A stretch of 15,599 bases of DNA from Methylococcaceae bacterium UBA7658. Lineage in GTDB: Bacteria > Pseudomonadota > Gammaproteobacteria > Methylococcales > Methylomonadaceae. Shown one piece after another: positions 1-6,413 of this stretch. The notes under the pieces were generated by a model that was given only the letters and a program-made list of their open reading frames with translations, was not told the origin of the DNA and did not search any database. The position numbers were made by a program, and so were the translations under genes. Position 1 is the stretch's first letter, and each line of letters begins with the position of its first letter. The stretch covers positions 1 through 15,599 of the forward strand of contig DLHW01000060.1 of assembly GCA_002483425.1 (NCBI GenBank), written 5' to 3'.

Positions 1-53
1 AAGAATAATTTACCATTCTGTTGTATACGTGACAGTGATCTGCAGCCGGTTTT

Positions 54-85
54 AATACCGGTTCGATGTCCGTCGAACCGGTATT
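54..85. repeat. Perfect 13-bp inverted repeat downstream of the RHH-like gene
   Basis: The arms AATACCGGTTCGA (54-66) and TCGAACCGGTATT (73-85) are perfect complements around a 6-base loop. The element lies about 45 bp beyond the stop of the minus-strand gene ending at 131. Neither side carries a clear T-run, so it is not a textbook intrinsic terminator. A further 10-bp perfect palindrome, ATACCGGTAT, lies at 117-126. The same ATACCG/CGGTAT core recurs in the inverted repeat upstream of the gene (575-603). It may be a protein-binding site or a stem that ends or stabilises the transcript. Confidence 0.6.
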
Positions 86-130
86 TATGTTAGCCGCTCG
101 ACTGCTCCAAAAATATATACCGGTATTATG

Positions 131-553
131 TTATTTTTTATCGGTTTTCGGACGGCCGGTTTTAACCCGCTCGATTTTTCCCACCGCTTTAATTAATTCG
201 GATAACTTCATTTCCGTTAATAAATGTAAGCCCGCACGTAAAAGCTCGCCTTTTTTTACATGCACACCTGCCGCCAGGCAAATTTTTTTAAGTTCCGAGA
301 TTTTATGATAATCCTGCTGCGGAAATGAAAAGCTATCCCGAATCACTTTTTTATCGTTTTTTTTCTTTTTAACCTGGAAAGGCGCGATTTGATTTTGCAC
401 CGGAAATTCTCCGGTAACCGTGACGACCGGCTTCGGGGACGGTATTTCGCTGCCGGTTTTGGGCGTTGTTTGTTTAGCCGCCGCTTTTGAAGAAGCCGGT
501 ACCGAAGATGGATTGGAAGAAGGGCTTTTAGTTGTTGTTTGCGTTGTTGTCAT
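131..553 (-). CDS. Small basic protein with a ribbon-helix-helix-like core (uncharacterised family)
   Basis: Encodes 140 residues if started at the ATG at 553. An ATG at 568 would add five residues, but the GGAG that follows it sits 9 bases before the 553 ATG and looks like the ribosome binding site for the shorter form. Residues 1-60 are low-complexity and rich in Ser, Thr, Pro, Lys and Ala. A lysine cluster (about 62-69) follows, then a compact core at about 71-125 containing RDSFSFP, a DY dipeptide and VKKGELLRAGLHLL. That core has the strand-helix-helix look of RHH DNA-binding proteins. The tail KTGRPK (131-136) resembles an AT-hook. From memory, proteins with an RDSF...VKK.ELLRAGL...KTGRP pattern are widespread in beta- and gammaproteobacteria without a known function. 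DNA binding and autoregulation are inferences, supported by the flanking inverted repeats. The gene is transcribed away from the pst operon. Confidence 0.75.
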   Translation of the reverse strand: MTTTQTTTKSPSSNPSSVPASSKAAAKQTTPKTGSEIPSPKPVVTVTGEFPVQNQIAPFQVKKKKNDKKVIRDSFSFPQQDYHKISELKKICLAAGVHVKKGELLRAGLHLLTEMKLSELIKAVGKIERVKTGRPKTDKK

Positions 554-574
554 AAGAACAGTCTCCATAAAATT

Positions 575-603
575 AAAACGGTATATACAGTTTATACCGT
601 TTT
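575..603. promoter_or_regulatory. Perfect 11-bp inverted repeat upstream of the RHH-like gene (putative operator)
   Basis: The arms AAAACGGTATA (575-585) and TATACCGTTTT (593-603) are perfect complements around 7 bases. The element is 22 bp upstream of the chosen start at 553 and contains TATAAA/TATATA strings that could serve as a -10 on the minus strand. Its position in the leader or promoter and its shared core with the repeat beyond the gene's end suggest an operator. The opposite reading, as a plus-strand terminator or barrier in front of pstS, is less likely because the arms are AT-rich and the T-run is only four bases. Confidence 0.5.
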
Positions 604-683
604 TCGCGGAGCCGGGTTTATTTTTGAAATTTATTTAAATATAAGTATTTATCGAGAATTCAAGAAGATTTACCCGCAGAAAT

Positions 684-728
684 TTGTCATGTGAATGTCA
701 TGGAAATGTAACAAAAGAGGTTTATTGT
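684..728 (+). promoter_or_regulatory. Pho box and -10 element of the pst operon
   Basis: Three 7-bp repeats with 4-bp spacers are visible: TTGTCAT (684-690), ATGTCAT (695-701) and ATGTAAC (706-712). This is the 11-bp periodicity of PhoB sites (consensus CTGTCAT-N4-CTGTCAT). A TATTGT at 723-728, 10 bp beyond the last repeat, is a plausible -10, with PhoB replacing a normal -35 contact. Transcription would then begin at about 735, which fixes the pstS start downstream of that point. This indicates induction under phosphate starvation by PhoBR, which is not encoded in the window. Confidence 0.85.
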
Positions 729-769
729 TTAACAACATTCACCTTAATAATTCAAGAATCAGACAGCTT

Positions 770-1816
770 ATGAAATTAAATAACAAAGTATTGCTCGCTC
801 TAATTCCGGTTCTTTTCGGCGGTATAGCTCAGGCTGAAAGTAACCGGGATTACATCTCTATCGTCGGTTCATCCACGGTTTATCCGTTTTCAACCGTCGT
901 TGCCGAACAGTTTGGTAAATCGAGCAATTTTAAATCACCCAAGGTGGAATCGACCGGTACAGGTGGCGGCTTTAAGTTGTTTTGCGGCGGAGTGGGCGTG
1001 CAACATCCCGACATTAGTAATGCTTCCCGGAGGATAAAACAATCCGAAGTCGATACCTGCGCGAAAAACGGCGTAAAGGCGATTGTTGAAGTTAAAATCG
1101 GGTACGACGGTATTGTTATTGCCCATTCCAGTCAAGCAAAGCCGATGGAATTAACGTTGAAAGAATTGTTCGACGCCTTGGCGAAGGAAATCCCCGATCC
1201 TAAGGGCGCGGAAAAAACCGTGGCGAATCCTTATAAAACCTGGGACCAAATCAACGCTAAGTTACCGGTCGTCAAAATTGAAGTGTTAGGTCCTCCGCCG
1301 ACATCCGGTACCCGTGACGCTTTTGTCGAGCTGGCTATGGAAGGCGGTTGTAAAACCTATCCTTGGCTTAAAGCGCTGAAAGAAAAAGATGAAAAAGCGT
1401 ATAAAAACATTTGTCACTCTATTCGCGAAGACGGCGCTTATGTGGAAGCGGGTGAAAACGATAATTTAATCGTTCAAAAGTTGCAAGCTAACGCAGATGC
1501 TTTAGGCGTGTTCGGGTACAGTTTTTTGGAACAAAATAGCGACAAAGTAACAGGCATTAAAGTTGACGGTATTGTGCCGACGTTTGAAAGCATAGCTTCG
1601 GGCGAGTATTCCGTTTCTAGGCCGTTGTATTTTTATGCGAAGCAAGCACATATTGGCATCGTGCCGGGGATTGCGGAATTTTTAGAAGAATTCACTAGCG
1701 AAAAAGCGTGGGGTAACGAAGGCTATTTATCCGATAAAGGACTCATTCCAATGCCCGATGCGGAACGTAAGCAAGTCGCCGCGGATGTCAAAGCCCAAAA
1801 ACTTCTGGCCTTATAA
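770..1816 (+). CDS. pstS: Periplasmic phosphate-binding protein PstS
   Basis: Substrate-binding subunit of the high-affinity PstSCAB phosphate importer; 348 residues. Residues 1-22 form a signal peptide (basic MKLNNK start, hydrophobic core, cleavage after AQA). Ligand-site motifs typical of the family follow: GSSTVYPF (33-40), STGTGGGFKLFC (61-72), DISNASR (81-87), GYDG (111-114) and GPPPTSGTRDAF (174-185). Four cysteines (72, 97, 194, 215) could form disulphides. An in-frame ATG at 695 lies inside the Pho box and upstream of the likely transcription start, and would bury the signal peptide 25 residues inside, so the ATG at 770 is preferred. The ribosome binding site before it is weak. It is the first gene of the operon, separated by an unusually long gap from pstC. 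Confidence 0.95.
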   Translation: MKLNNKVLLALIPVLFGGIAQAESNRDYISIVGSSTVYPFSTVVAEQFGKSSNFKSPKVESTGTGGGFKLFCGGVGVQHPDISNASRRIKQSEVDTCAKNGVKAIVEVKIGYDGIVIAHSSQAKPMELTLKELFDALAKEIPDPKGAEKTVANPYKTWDQINAKLPVVKIEVLGPPPTSGTRDAFVELAMEGGCKTYPWLKALKEKDEKAYKNICHSIREDGAYVEAGENDNLIVQKLQANADALGVFGYSFLEQNSDKVTGIKVDGIVPTFESIASGEYSVSRPLYFYAKQAHIGIVPGIAEFLEEFTSEKAWGNEGYLSDKGLIPMPDAERKQVAADVKAQKLLAL

Positions 1817-1844
1817 AGCTTAAATCCCATTGAGCCTATCGCCC

Positions 1845-1961
1845 ATCGGTTATCGATTTTGCCGAAGCGTATGTGTACTTCGGCAGAGTCGGCATTCATA
1901 ACTTAAAGGTGCAAGTCCAAGATGGGACGCAGGTTGTGAACAGTCTATGACCGATCGATAA
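1845..1961 (+). other. Candidate structured RNA element between pstS and pstC
   Basis: The 159-bp pstS-pstC gap holds nested complementarity. TTATCGAT (1850-1857) can pair with ATCGATAA (1954-1961), closing a loop of about 110 nt. The overlapping pair ATCGGT (1845-1850) with ACCGAT (1950-1955) is a competing alternative. Inside lies a perfect 8-bp hairpin, TGCCGAAG/CTTCGGCA (1860-1867 and 1878-1885, 10-nt loop). A second hairpin joins TGC and GTCC (1910-1918) to GGACGCA (1925-1931), with a 2-nt bulge. No T-run follows either hairpin, so a simple terminator is unlikely. Likely roles are stabilising the pstS 3' end or tuning pstC translation, since pstC starts 14 nt beyond the closing stem. I cannot assign it to a known RNA family. 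Confidence 0.4.
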
Positions 1962-1975
1962 TAAATATGTAATAT

Positions 1976-3358
1976 ATGTCACCTTCAGTTTTGTTGCTTA
2001 CCTTGCTAGCTTTAAGCTTTGCGGGCTATCAAACCGGAAAACGCAGGTCGTTAAAAATAGCCGGGGGTAAAATAAGCGAATTACATTCCCTTCCCAGCTT
2101 CTACGGCTTATACGCTAGTTTATGGTGCCTGATCCCGCCTTTGTTTATAGTGGTGGTATGGTTATCGCTGGAAAGTTCTTGGTTGGCGAATTCGGTAATT
2201 TCGGGGCTGCCGGAAAACTTAAAAGTACAATCCAACTCAGACCGTTATGTCACGCTTAACGACATCAAGAATGTGGTTAGCGGAACCACGCTAGGGACTC
2301 AAACCGACCCCGCTATATTAAACGCTGCTGAACACTACCGCGACTTGCAACAGATCAGCCGGGGATTGTTGAGTGTCATTGCTATCGCGCTTGCTCTAGC
2401 AGGGATTTATTTTTCCAGCCGCCGCATTAATAAAAATCATCGCGCCCGCAACGCGGTTGAAAGAGTGATGACGGGCGCGATGGTTCTTTGTTCGACGATC
2501 GCCATTTTTACCACCATAGGCATTGTTTCCTCGGTCTTATTCGAAGCCATTCAATTTTTTAAATCCGTACCGGTAACGGATTTTTTGTTCGGTTTGGATT
2601 GGAGTCCGCAAACCGCAATGCGCGCCGATCAAGTCGGGTCATCGGGCGCTTTTGGCGCGGTGCCGTTATTCACCGGGACTTTATTGGTTTCGTTGATTGC
2701 AATGATCGTAGCGGTGCCGGTCGGTCTCATGTCGGCGATTTATTTATCAGAATTCGCCAGTCCCGGTTTCCGCGCGGCGGCAAAACCGGCTTTAGAAATT
2801 CTCGCCGGTATTCCTACTGTGGTTTACGGGTTTTTCGCAGCCTTAACCGTTGCGCCGTTTGTCCGCGATCTCGGTCAGCAGTTCGGTTTAACGGTATCTT
2901 CCGAAAGCGCGTTAGCGGCGGGTTTAGTCATGGGCGTGATGATCATTCCTTTCGTTTCGTCATTATCGGACGATGTGATGAACGCGGTGCCGCAAGCCTT
3001 GCGCGACGGCGCTTACGCGTTGGGCGCAACCCAAGCCGAAACCATCCGGCAAGTTATTTTTCCGGCGGCTTTGCCGGGGATAGTCGGCAGTATTTTGCTG
3101 GCCGTATCCAGGGCGATCGGCGAAACCATGATATTAGTTATGGCGGCAGGATTGGCGGCTAATTTAACGTTTAATCCGTTTGAAGCCGTTACGACAGTCA
3201 CGGTTCAAATCGTCACTTTGCTCGTCGGCGACCAGGAATTCGACAGTCCGAAAACCTTAGCGGCTTTTGCGTTGGGACTGGTTTTATTTATCGTAACGTT
3301 AATCTTGAATGTTTACGCCTTACATATCGTTAGAAAATACCGTGAACATTATGAATAA
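1976..3358 (+). CDS. pstC: Phosphate ABC transporter permease PstC (long form)
   Basis: Inner-membrane permease subunit that pairs with PstA to form the phosphate channel. It has 460 residues against about 320 in E. coli. The extra length is N-terminal: hydrophobic segments at about 3-18 and 45-66, a hydrophilic stretch at 67-128, another hydrophobic segment at about 131-147 and one at 165-190. The BPD_transp_1 domain proper starts near 225, with membrane segments at about 230-256, 275-298, 311-330, 368-392 and 428-450. The EAA loop that contacts PstB is visible at about 344-370 (DGAYALGATQAETIRQVIFP, then AALPG). No strong Shine-Dalgarno precedes the ATG. The stop overlaps the pstA start by 8 bp. 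Long PstC and PstA forms are known in other gammaproteobacteria. Confidence 0.93.
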   Translation: MSPSVLLLTLLALSFAGYQTGKRRSLKIAGGKISELHSLPSFYGLYASLWCLIPPLFIVVVWLSLESSWLANSVISGLPENLKVQSNSDRYVTLNDIKNVVSGTTLGTQTDPAILNAAEHYRDLQQISRGLLSVIAIALALAGIYFSSRRINKNHRARNAVERVMTGAMVLCSTIAIFTTIGIVSSVLFEAIQFFKSVPVTDFLFGLDWSPQTAMRADQVGSSGAFGAVPLFTGTLLVSLIAMIVAVPVGLMSAIYLSEFASPGFRAAAKPALEILAGIPTVVYGFFAALTVAPFVRDLGQQFGLTVSSESALAAGLVMGVMIIPFVSSLSDDVMNAVPQALRDGAYALGATQAETIRQVIFPAALPGIVGSILLAVSRAIGETMILVMAAGLAANLTFNPFEAVTTVTVQIVTLLVGDQEFDSPKTLAAFALGLVLFIVTLILNVYALHIVRKYREHYE

Positions 3359-4670
3359 TTTGACTCAGACTTCGAGTGAGAATACTAGGACGTTATCGAC
3401 CTTTGATATGGTCCAAAAAAGTTTGCCTAAACGCAGGGCCGCCGAACAACGATTCCGCTTATTCGGCTTAATGAGCATTCTCTTAGGGCTGATAGTCCTT
3501 TTGGTATTATTTGCCGATATCACAAGAAAAGGCTATACCGCATTTCTTCAAACTCAGGTGCGGCTCGATATTTATTTCGATCCTGCCGTTTTAAATCCTA
3601 ATAATTCGCCGCTCGACCGGAGTAGTCTCGGTAAAGCCGATTACAACGCTCTCATTAAGGGAGCTTTATCGGCAACATTCCCGGACGTGCAAATACGGCG
3701 CGAAAAAAACGAACTCAATGCCGTCATGAGCAGCGGTGCCGCTTATGAATTACAAGCTCGCGTATTAGACGACCCCGGCTTAATCGGTAAAACACAAAGT
3801 TTGTGGTTACCGGCGAGCGATGACGTAGACATGTTCATGAAAGGCAATATCGATCGGAACGTGGAGGAAAGCGGACGCCGAATTAATAACCGTCAATTGG
3901 GATGGCTGGATTATTTGACAGCCGATAACCGGATCGCTAAACACTTCAATAAAACTTTTTTCACCGCAGGGGACTCACGCGAACCCGAGCTGGCGGGTAT
4001 TTACGGCGCGATTACCGGTTCGGTATTAACTCTTGTCGGGACGTTTTTTTTATCGTTTCCGATCGGTATTGCGACGGCCTTATATCTGGAAGAATTCGCT
4101 CCAGTGAATAAATGGACGGATTTGATAGAAGTGAACATTAACAATCTTGCCGCTGTGCCGTCGATTGTGTTCGGGTTATTGGGTTTAGCCATGTTCATCA
4201 ACTTTTTCGGTTTACCCAGAAGTACACCCGTCGTAGGGTGTTTGGTATTAACCTTGATGACGTTGCCGACGATTATCATTGCCGCGCGCGCCGCCTTAAA
4301 GTCGGTCCCGCCGTCCATCCGGGAAGCTGCGTTAGGGATGGGGGCGTCGAAATTGCAAACTATTTTCCACCATGTTTTACCGTTAGCCATGCCGGGTATG
4401 TTAACCGGCGCCATTATTGGTATGTCCAGAGCTTTGGGAGAAACCGCGCCCTTATTAATGATCGGCATGGTTGCGTTTATTATCGATATTCCCAAAAATT
4501 TTATCGAGCCTGCGACGGTATTGCCGGTGCAGATATTTCTTTGGGCGGATAGTCCCGAGCGGGCGTTTGTCGAGCGTACTTCGGCGGCGATATTGGTTTT
4601 GCTGGTTTTTCTAATTTCAATGAACGGCTTAGCCGTTTATCTCCGCAAACGTTACGAACGGCGCTGGTAG
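3351..4670 (+). CDS. pstA: Phosphate ABC transporter permease PstA (long form)
   Basis: Second permease subunit of the phosphate importer; 439 residues against about 296 in E. coli. It begins with a cytoplasmic stretch of about 36 residues and a membrane segment (37-56). A large hydrophilic, probably periplasmic, insert (57-215) is absent from short PstA proteins. The permease domain follows, with segments at about 218-246, 262-285, 293-313, 346-377 and 409-431. The EAA loop is at about 324-349 (REAALGMGASKLQTIFHHVL). The ATG at 3351 overlaps the pstC stop by 8 bp in another frame, suggesting translational coupling. An in-frame ATG at 3309 would overlap pstC by 50 bp and is less likely. Confidence 0.93.
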   Translation: MNNLTQTSSENTRTLSTFDMVQKSLPKRRAAEQRFRLFGLMSILLGLIVLLVLFADITRKGYTAFLQTQVRLDIYFDPAVLNPNNSPLDRSSLGKADYNALIKGALSATFPDVQIRREKNELNAVMSSGAAYELQARVLDDPGLIGKTQSLWLPASDDVDMFMKGNIDRNVEESGRRINNRQLGWLDYLTADNRIAKHFNKTFFTAGDSREPELAGIYGAITGSVLTLVGTFFLSFPIGIATALYLEEFAPVNKWTDLIEVNINNLAAVPSIVFGLLGLAMFINFFGLPRSTPVVGCLVLTLMTLPTIIIAARAALKSVPPSIREAALGMGASKLQTIFHHVLPLAMPGMLTGAIIGMSRALGETAPLLMIGMVAFIIDIPKNFIEPATVLPVQIFLWADSPERAFVERTSAAILVLLVFLISMNGLAVYLRKRYERRW

Positions 4671-4680
4671 GGCAGATTAT

Positions 4681-5565
4681 ATGAACAGTTTACAAGAACG
4701 CGATACTACTTTAACTAAAGCTATGAACAAAGCAATCAATTTAGATTCACCTCATGCGATTAAAATCGACCGCGATTATAAGCAGACGGTGGGCCGGATC
4801 ACGTCTACCCACGCGCGTATCGTTTGTAAAAACGTGCATGTTTATTACGGTGAAAAACAGGCGATCAGCGACTTAAGCCTGGAAATCGGCAACCATGAAG
4901 TGATTTCTTTCATCGGCCCTTCCGGATGCGGAAAATCGACTTTTTTGCGAACGATCAACCGGATGAACGATACAATCGCCGGTTGCCGTGTGGAAGGAGA
5001 AATTACCATCGATGAGACCAATATTTACGATAAAGGCTTGGACGTGGTGCCGTTGCGCGCGAAAGTCGGCATGGTGTTTCAAAAACCGAATCCATTTCCT
5101 AAGTCTATTTACGACAATGTCGCGTACGGACCGAAAATACACGGCTTAGCGTCCGATAAAACCGAATTCGACGCCGTGGTGGAATCTTCCTTACGAAAAG
5201 CGGGATTGTGGGAAGAAGTGAAAGACCGGCTTAACGAACCGGGAACGGGGCTATCTGGCGGTCAGCAACAACGGCTATGCATTGCCAGAACGATTGCCAT
5301 TAACCCGGAAATTATTCTGATGGACGAACCGTGCTCCGCGCTCGATCCGATCGCGACGGCGAAAATAGAGCAGTTGATCGCCGAGCTCAGAGAACATTTT
5401 ACGATTGTGATCGTTACCCACTCGATGCAACAAGCGGCGCGGGTTTCCAATCGCACCGCGTATTTCCATCTCGGCCGCTTAGTCGAGGTAGGCGAAACTA
5501 ACGACATATTTACCAACCCGAAACATCCCTTAACTGAAGATTATATTACCGGACGTTTTGGTTAG
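4681..5565 (+). CDS. pstB: Phosphate ABC transporter ATPase PstB
   Basis: Cytoplasmic ATPase that drives phosphate import; 294 residues. All nucleotide-binding elements are intact: Walker A GPSGCGKST (79-87), Q-loop glutamine at 134 within MVFQKPNPFP, signature LSGGQQQR (191-198), Walker B IILMDEP (211-217) and H-loop His247. The GRFG C-terminus is typical of PstB. The N-terminus carries about 40 residues beyond the core fold, and Met15 is an alternative start. The gene follows pstA by 10 bp, with a short AGGG sequence ahead of the ATG. PstB and PhoU together carry the signal that keeps PhoR off when phosphate is plentiful. Confidence 0.97.
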   Translation: MNSLQERDTTLTKAMNKAINLDSPHAIKIDRDYKQTVGRITSTHARIVCKNVHVYYGEKQAISDLSLEIGNHEVISFIGPSGCGKSTFLRTINRMNDTIAGCRVEGEITIDETNIYDKGLDVVPLRAKVGMVFQKPNPFPKSIYDNVAYGPKIHGLASDKTEFDAVVESSLRKAGLWEEVKDRLNEPGTGLSGGQQQRLCIARTIAINPEIILMDEPCSALDPIATAKIEQLIAELREHFTIVIVTHSMQQAARVSNRTAYFHLGRLVEVGETNDIFTNPKHPLTEDYITGRFG

Positions 5566-5599
5566 TTTTTTAAATTCACAAGTCTAGCAATCTTTCCCT

Positions 5600-6295
5600 A
5601 TGAATCCGGTAGCAAAAGAACATACCTCTCTCGTTTTCGAAGGCGAATTGGATAATCTACATTATTTGGTCTTGGAAATGGCCGGGCTGGTTATTAATCA
5701 ATTACAGTCGGCGTTAAAAGCCGTGCAAGACAGGGATAGTCATCTGGCCGAAAACATTATTTTAAACGACCGGCTGATCGATAATCATGAGTTAACGATT
5801 GACGGCGCTATCGTCACGTTATTGGCTAAGCGTTCGCCGGTCGCCAATGATTTACGCAAAATCATGTCGGTTTCCAAAATGGTTGTAGATTTGGAGTTAA
5901 TCGGCGATGAAATTGTCAAAATAAGCCGTTTAATCATGGCCTTATTCGATAATGGCAGTAGCGATCCTAACCAGTTATTGTTGCGCGATATTATCAAAAT
6001 GGGCGAAATGATCAGCAATATGTTGAAACAAGTGACCCAATATTTCGATACCGGCGACCTTGACGGTGCTTACACGCTATTAAATGAAAAATGGGACTAC
6101 GGCGAGGAATATCAGGCCGGAATCAGGCGGCAATTAACTTTTGTCATCGAAAACCCGCGTATCTTAAGCCGGTTGCTGAATATTTTTCAAATTATGAAAT
6201 CGTTAGAGCGTTGCGGCGACCATTGCCGCAATATGAACGAATATTTAATTTTCATGTTCGAGGGGAAAAATATAAGACACCGTTATGTTGATTAA
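5600..6295 (+). CDS. phoU: Phosphate signalling regulator PhoU
   Basis: PhoU is a cytoplasmic helical protein with two similar three-helix halves. It links the Pst transporter to the PhoR kinase and restrains the Pho response. It has 231 residues, near the usual length of about 240. The metal-binding signatures appear once per half: DLELIGDEIVKISR (97-110) and SLERCGDHCRNMNEY (201-215). It sits 34 bp after pstB as the last gene of the operon. No strong Shine-Dalgarno sequence precedes the ATG. Confidence 0.95.
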   Translation: MNPVAKEHTSLVFEGELDNLHYLVLEMAGLVINQLQSALKAVQDRDSHLAENIILNDRLIDNHELTIDGAIVTLLAKRSPVANDLRKIMSVSKMVVDLELIGDEIVKISRLIMALFDNGSSDPNQLLLRDIIKMGEMISNMLKQVTQYFDTGDLDGAYTLLNEKWDYGEEYQAGIRRQLTFVIENPRILSRLLNIFQIMKSLERCGDHCRNMNEYLIFMFEGKNIRHRYVD

Positions 6296-6318
6296 TTCTT
6301 AAGTTAACTGAGTGCAAG

Positions 6319-6357
6319 TTAAAATCGCCTTTCAACCAACTGGAAGCGATTAATTTT
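6319..6357 (+). terminator. Imperfect hairpin after phoU, possible weak terminator
   Basis: AATCGC (6323-6328) pairs with GCGATT (6346-6351). With one bulged C the stem continues as TTTC/GGAA, leaving an 8-nt loop (6334-6341). The 3' side continues as AATTTTA, a poor T-tract. It is the only hairpin I see in the 118-bp gap between phoU and the pyruvate-kinase-like gene. It may partly end the pst transcript, but read-through is possible. Confidence 0.3.
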
Positions 6358-6413
6358 ACTGAATCTATCGTAATAATGGACGCTAATCGCTAACGAAATT
6401 ACATCATAAAGGT

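Noticed and set aside
54..85. Inverted repeat as a standard Rho-independent terminator
   Set aside because: The stem is strong, but no T-run follows it on either strand.
695..769. Upstream in-frame extension of pstS beginning at the ATG at 695
   Set aside because: That ATG lies inside the Pho box and upstream of the likely transcription start, and it would place 25 residues before a clear signal peptide.
1908..1942. GGTGCAAGTCC...GGGACGCAGG as a cobalamin riboswitch, group II intron piece or GEMM-I riboswitch
   Set aside because: Only short strings match my memory of each family. The rest of the required core and the expected neighbouring genes are missing, so I describe it only as an unassigned structured element.
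2599..3162. Long overlapping plus-strand frame inside pstC
   Set aside because: It is arginine- and serine-rich with no recognisable motif, and is a shadow of the strongly supported pstC frame.
4001..4495. 164-codon minus-strand frame opposite pstA
   Set aside because: It is antisense to conserved permease helices with no recognisable domain or start signal, so a coding shadow is the simplest explanation.
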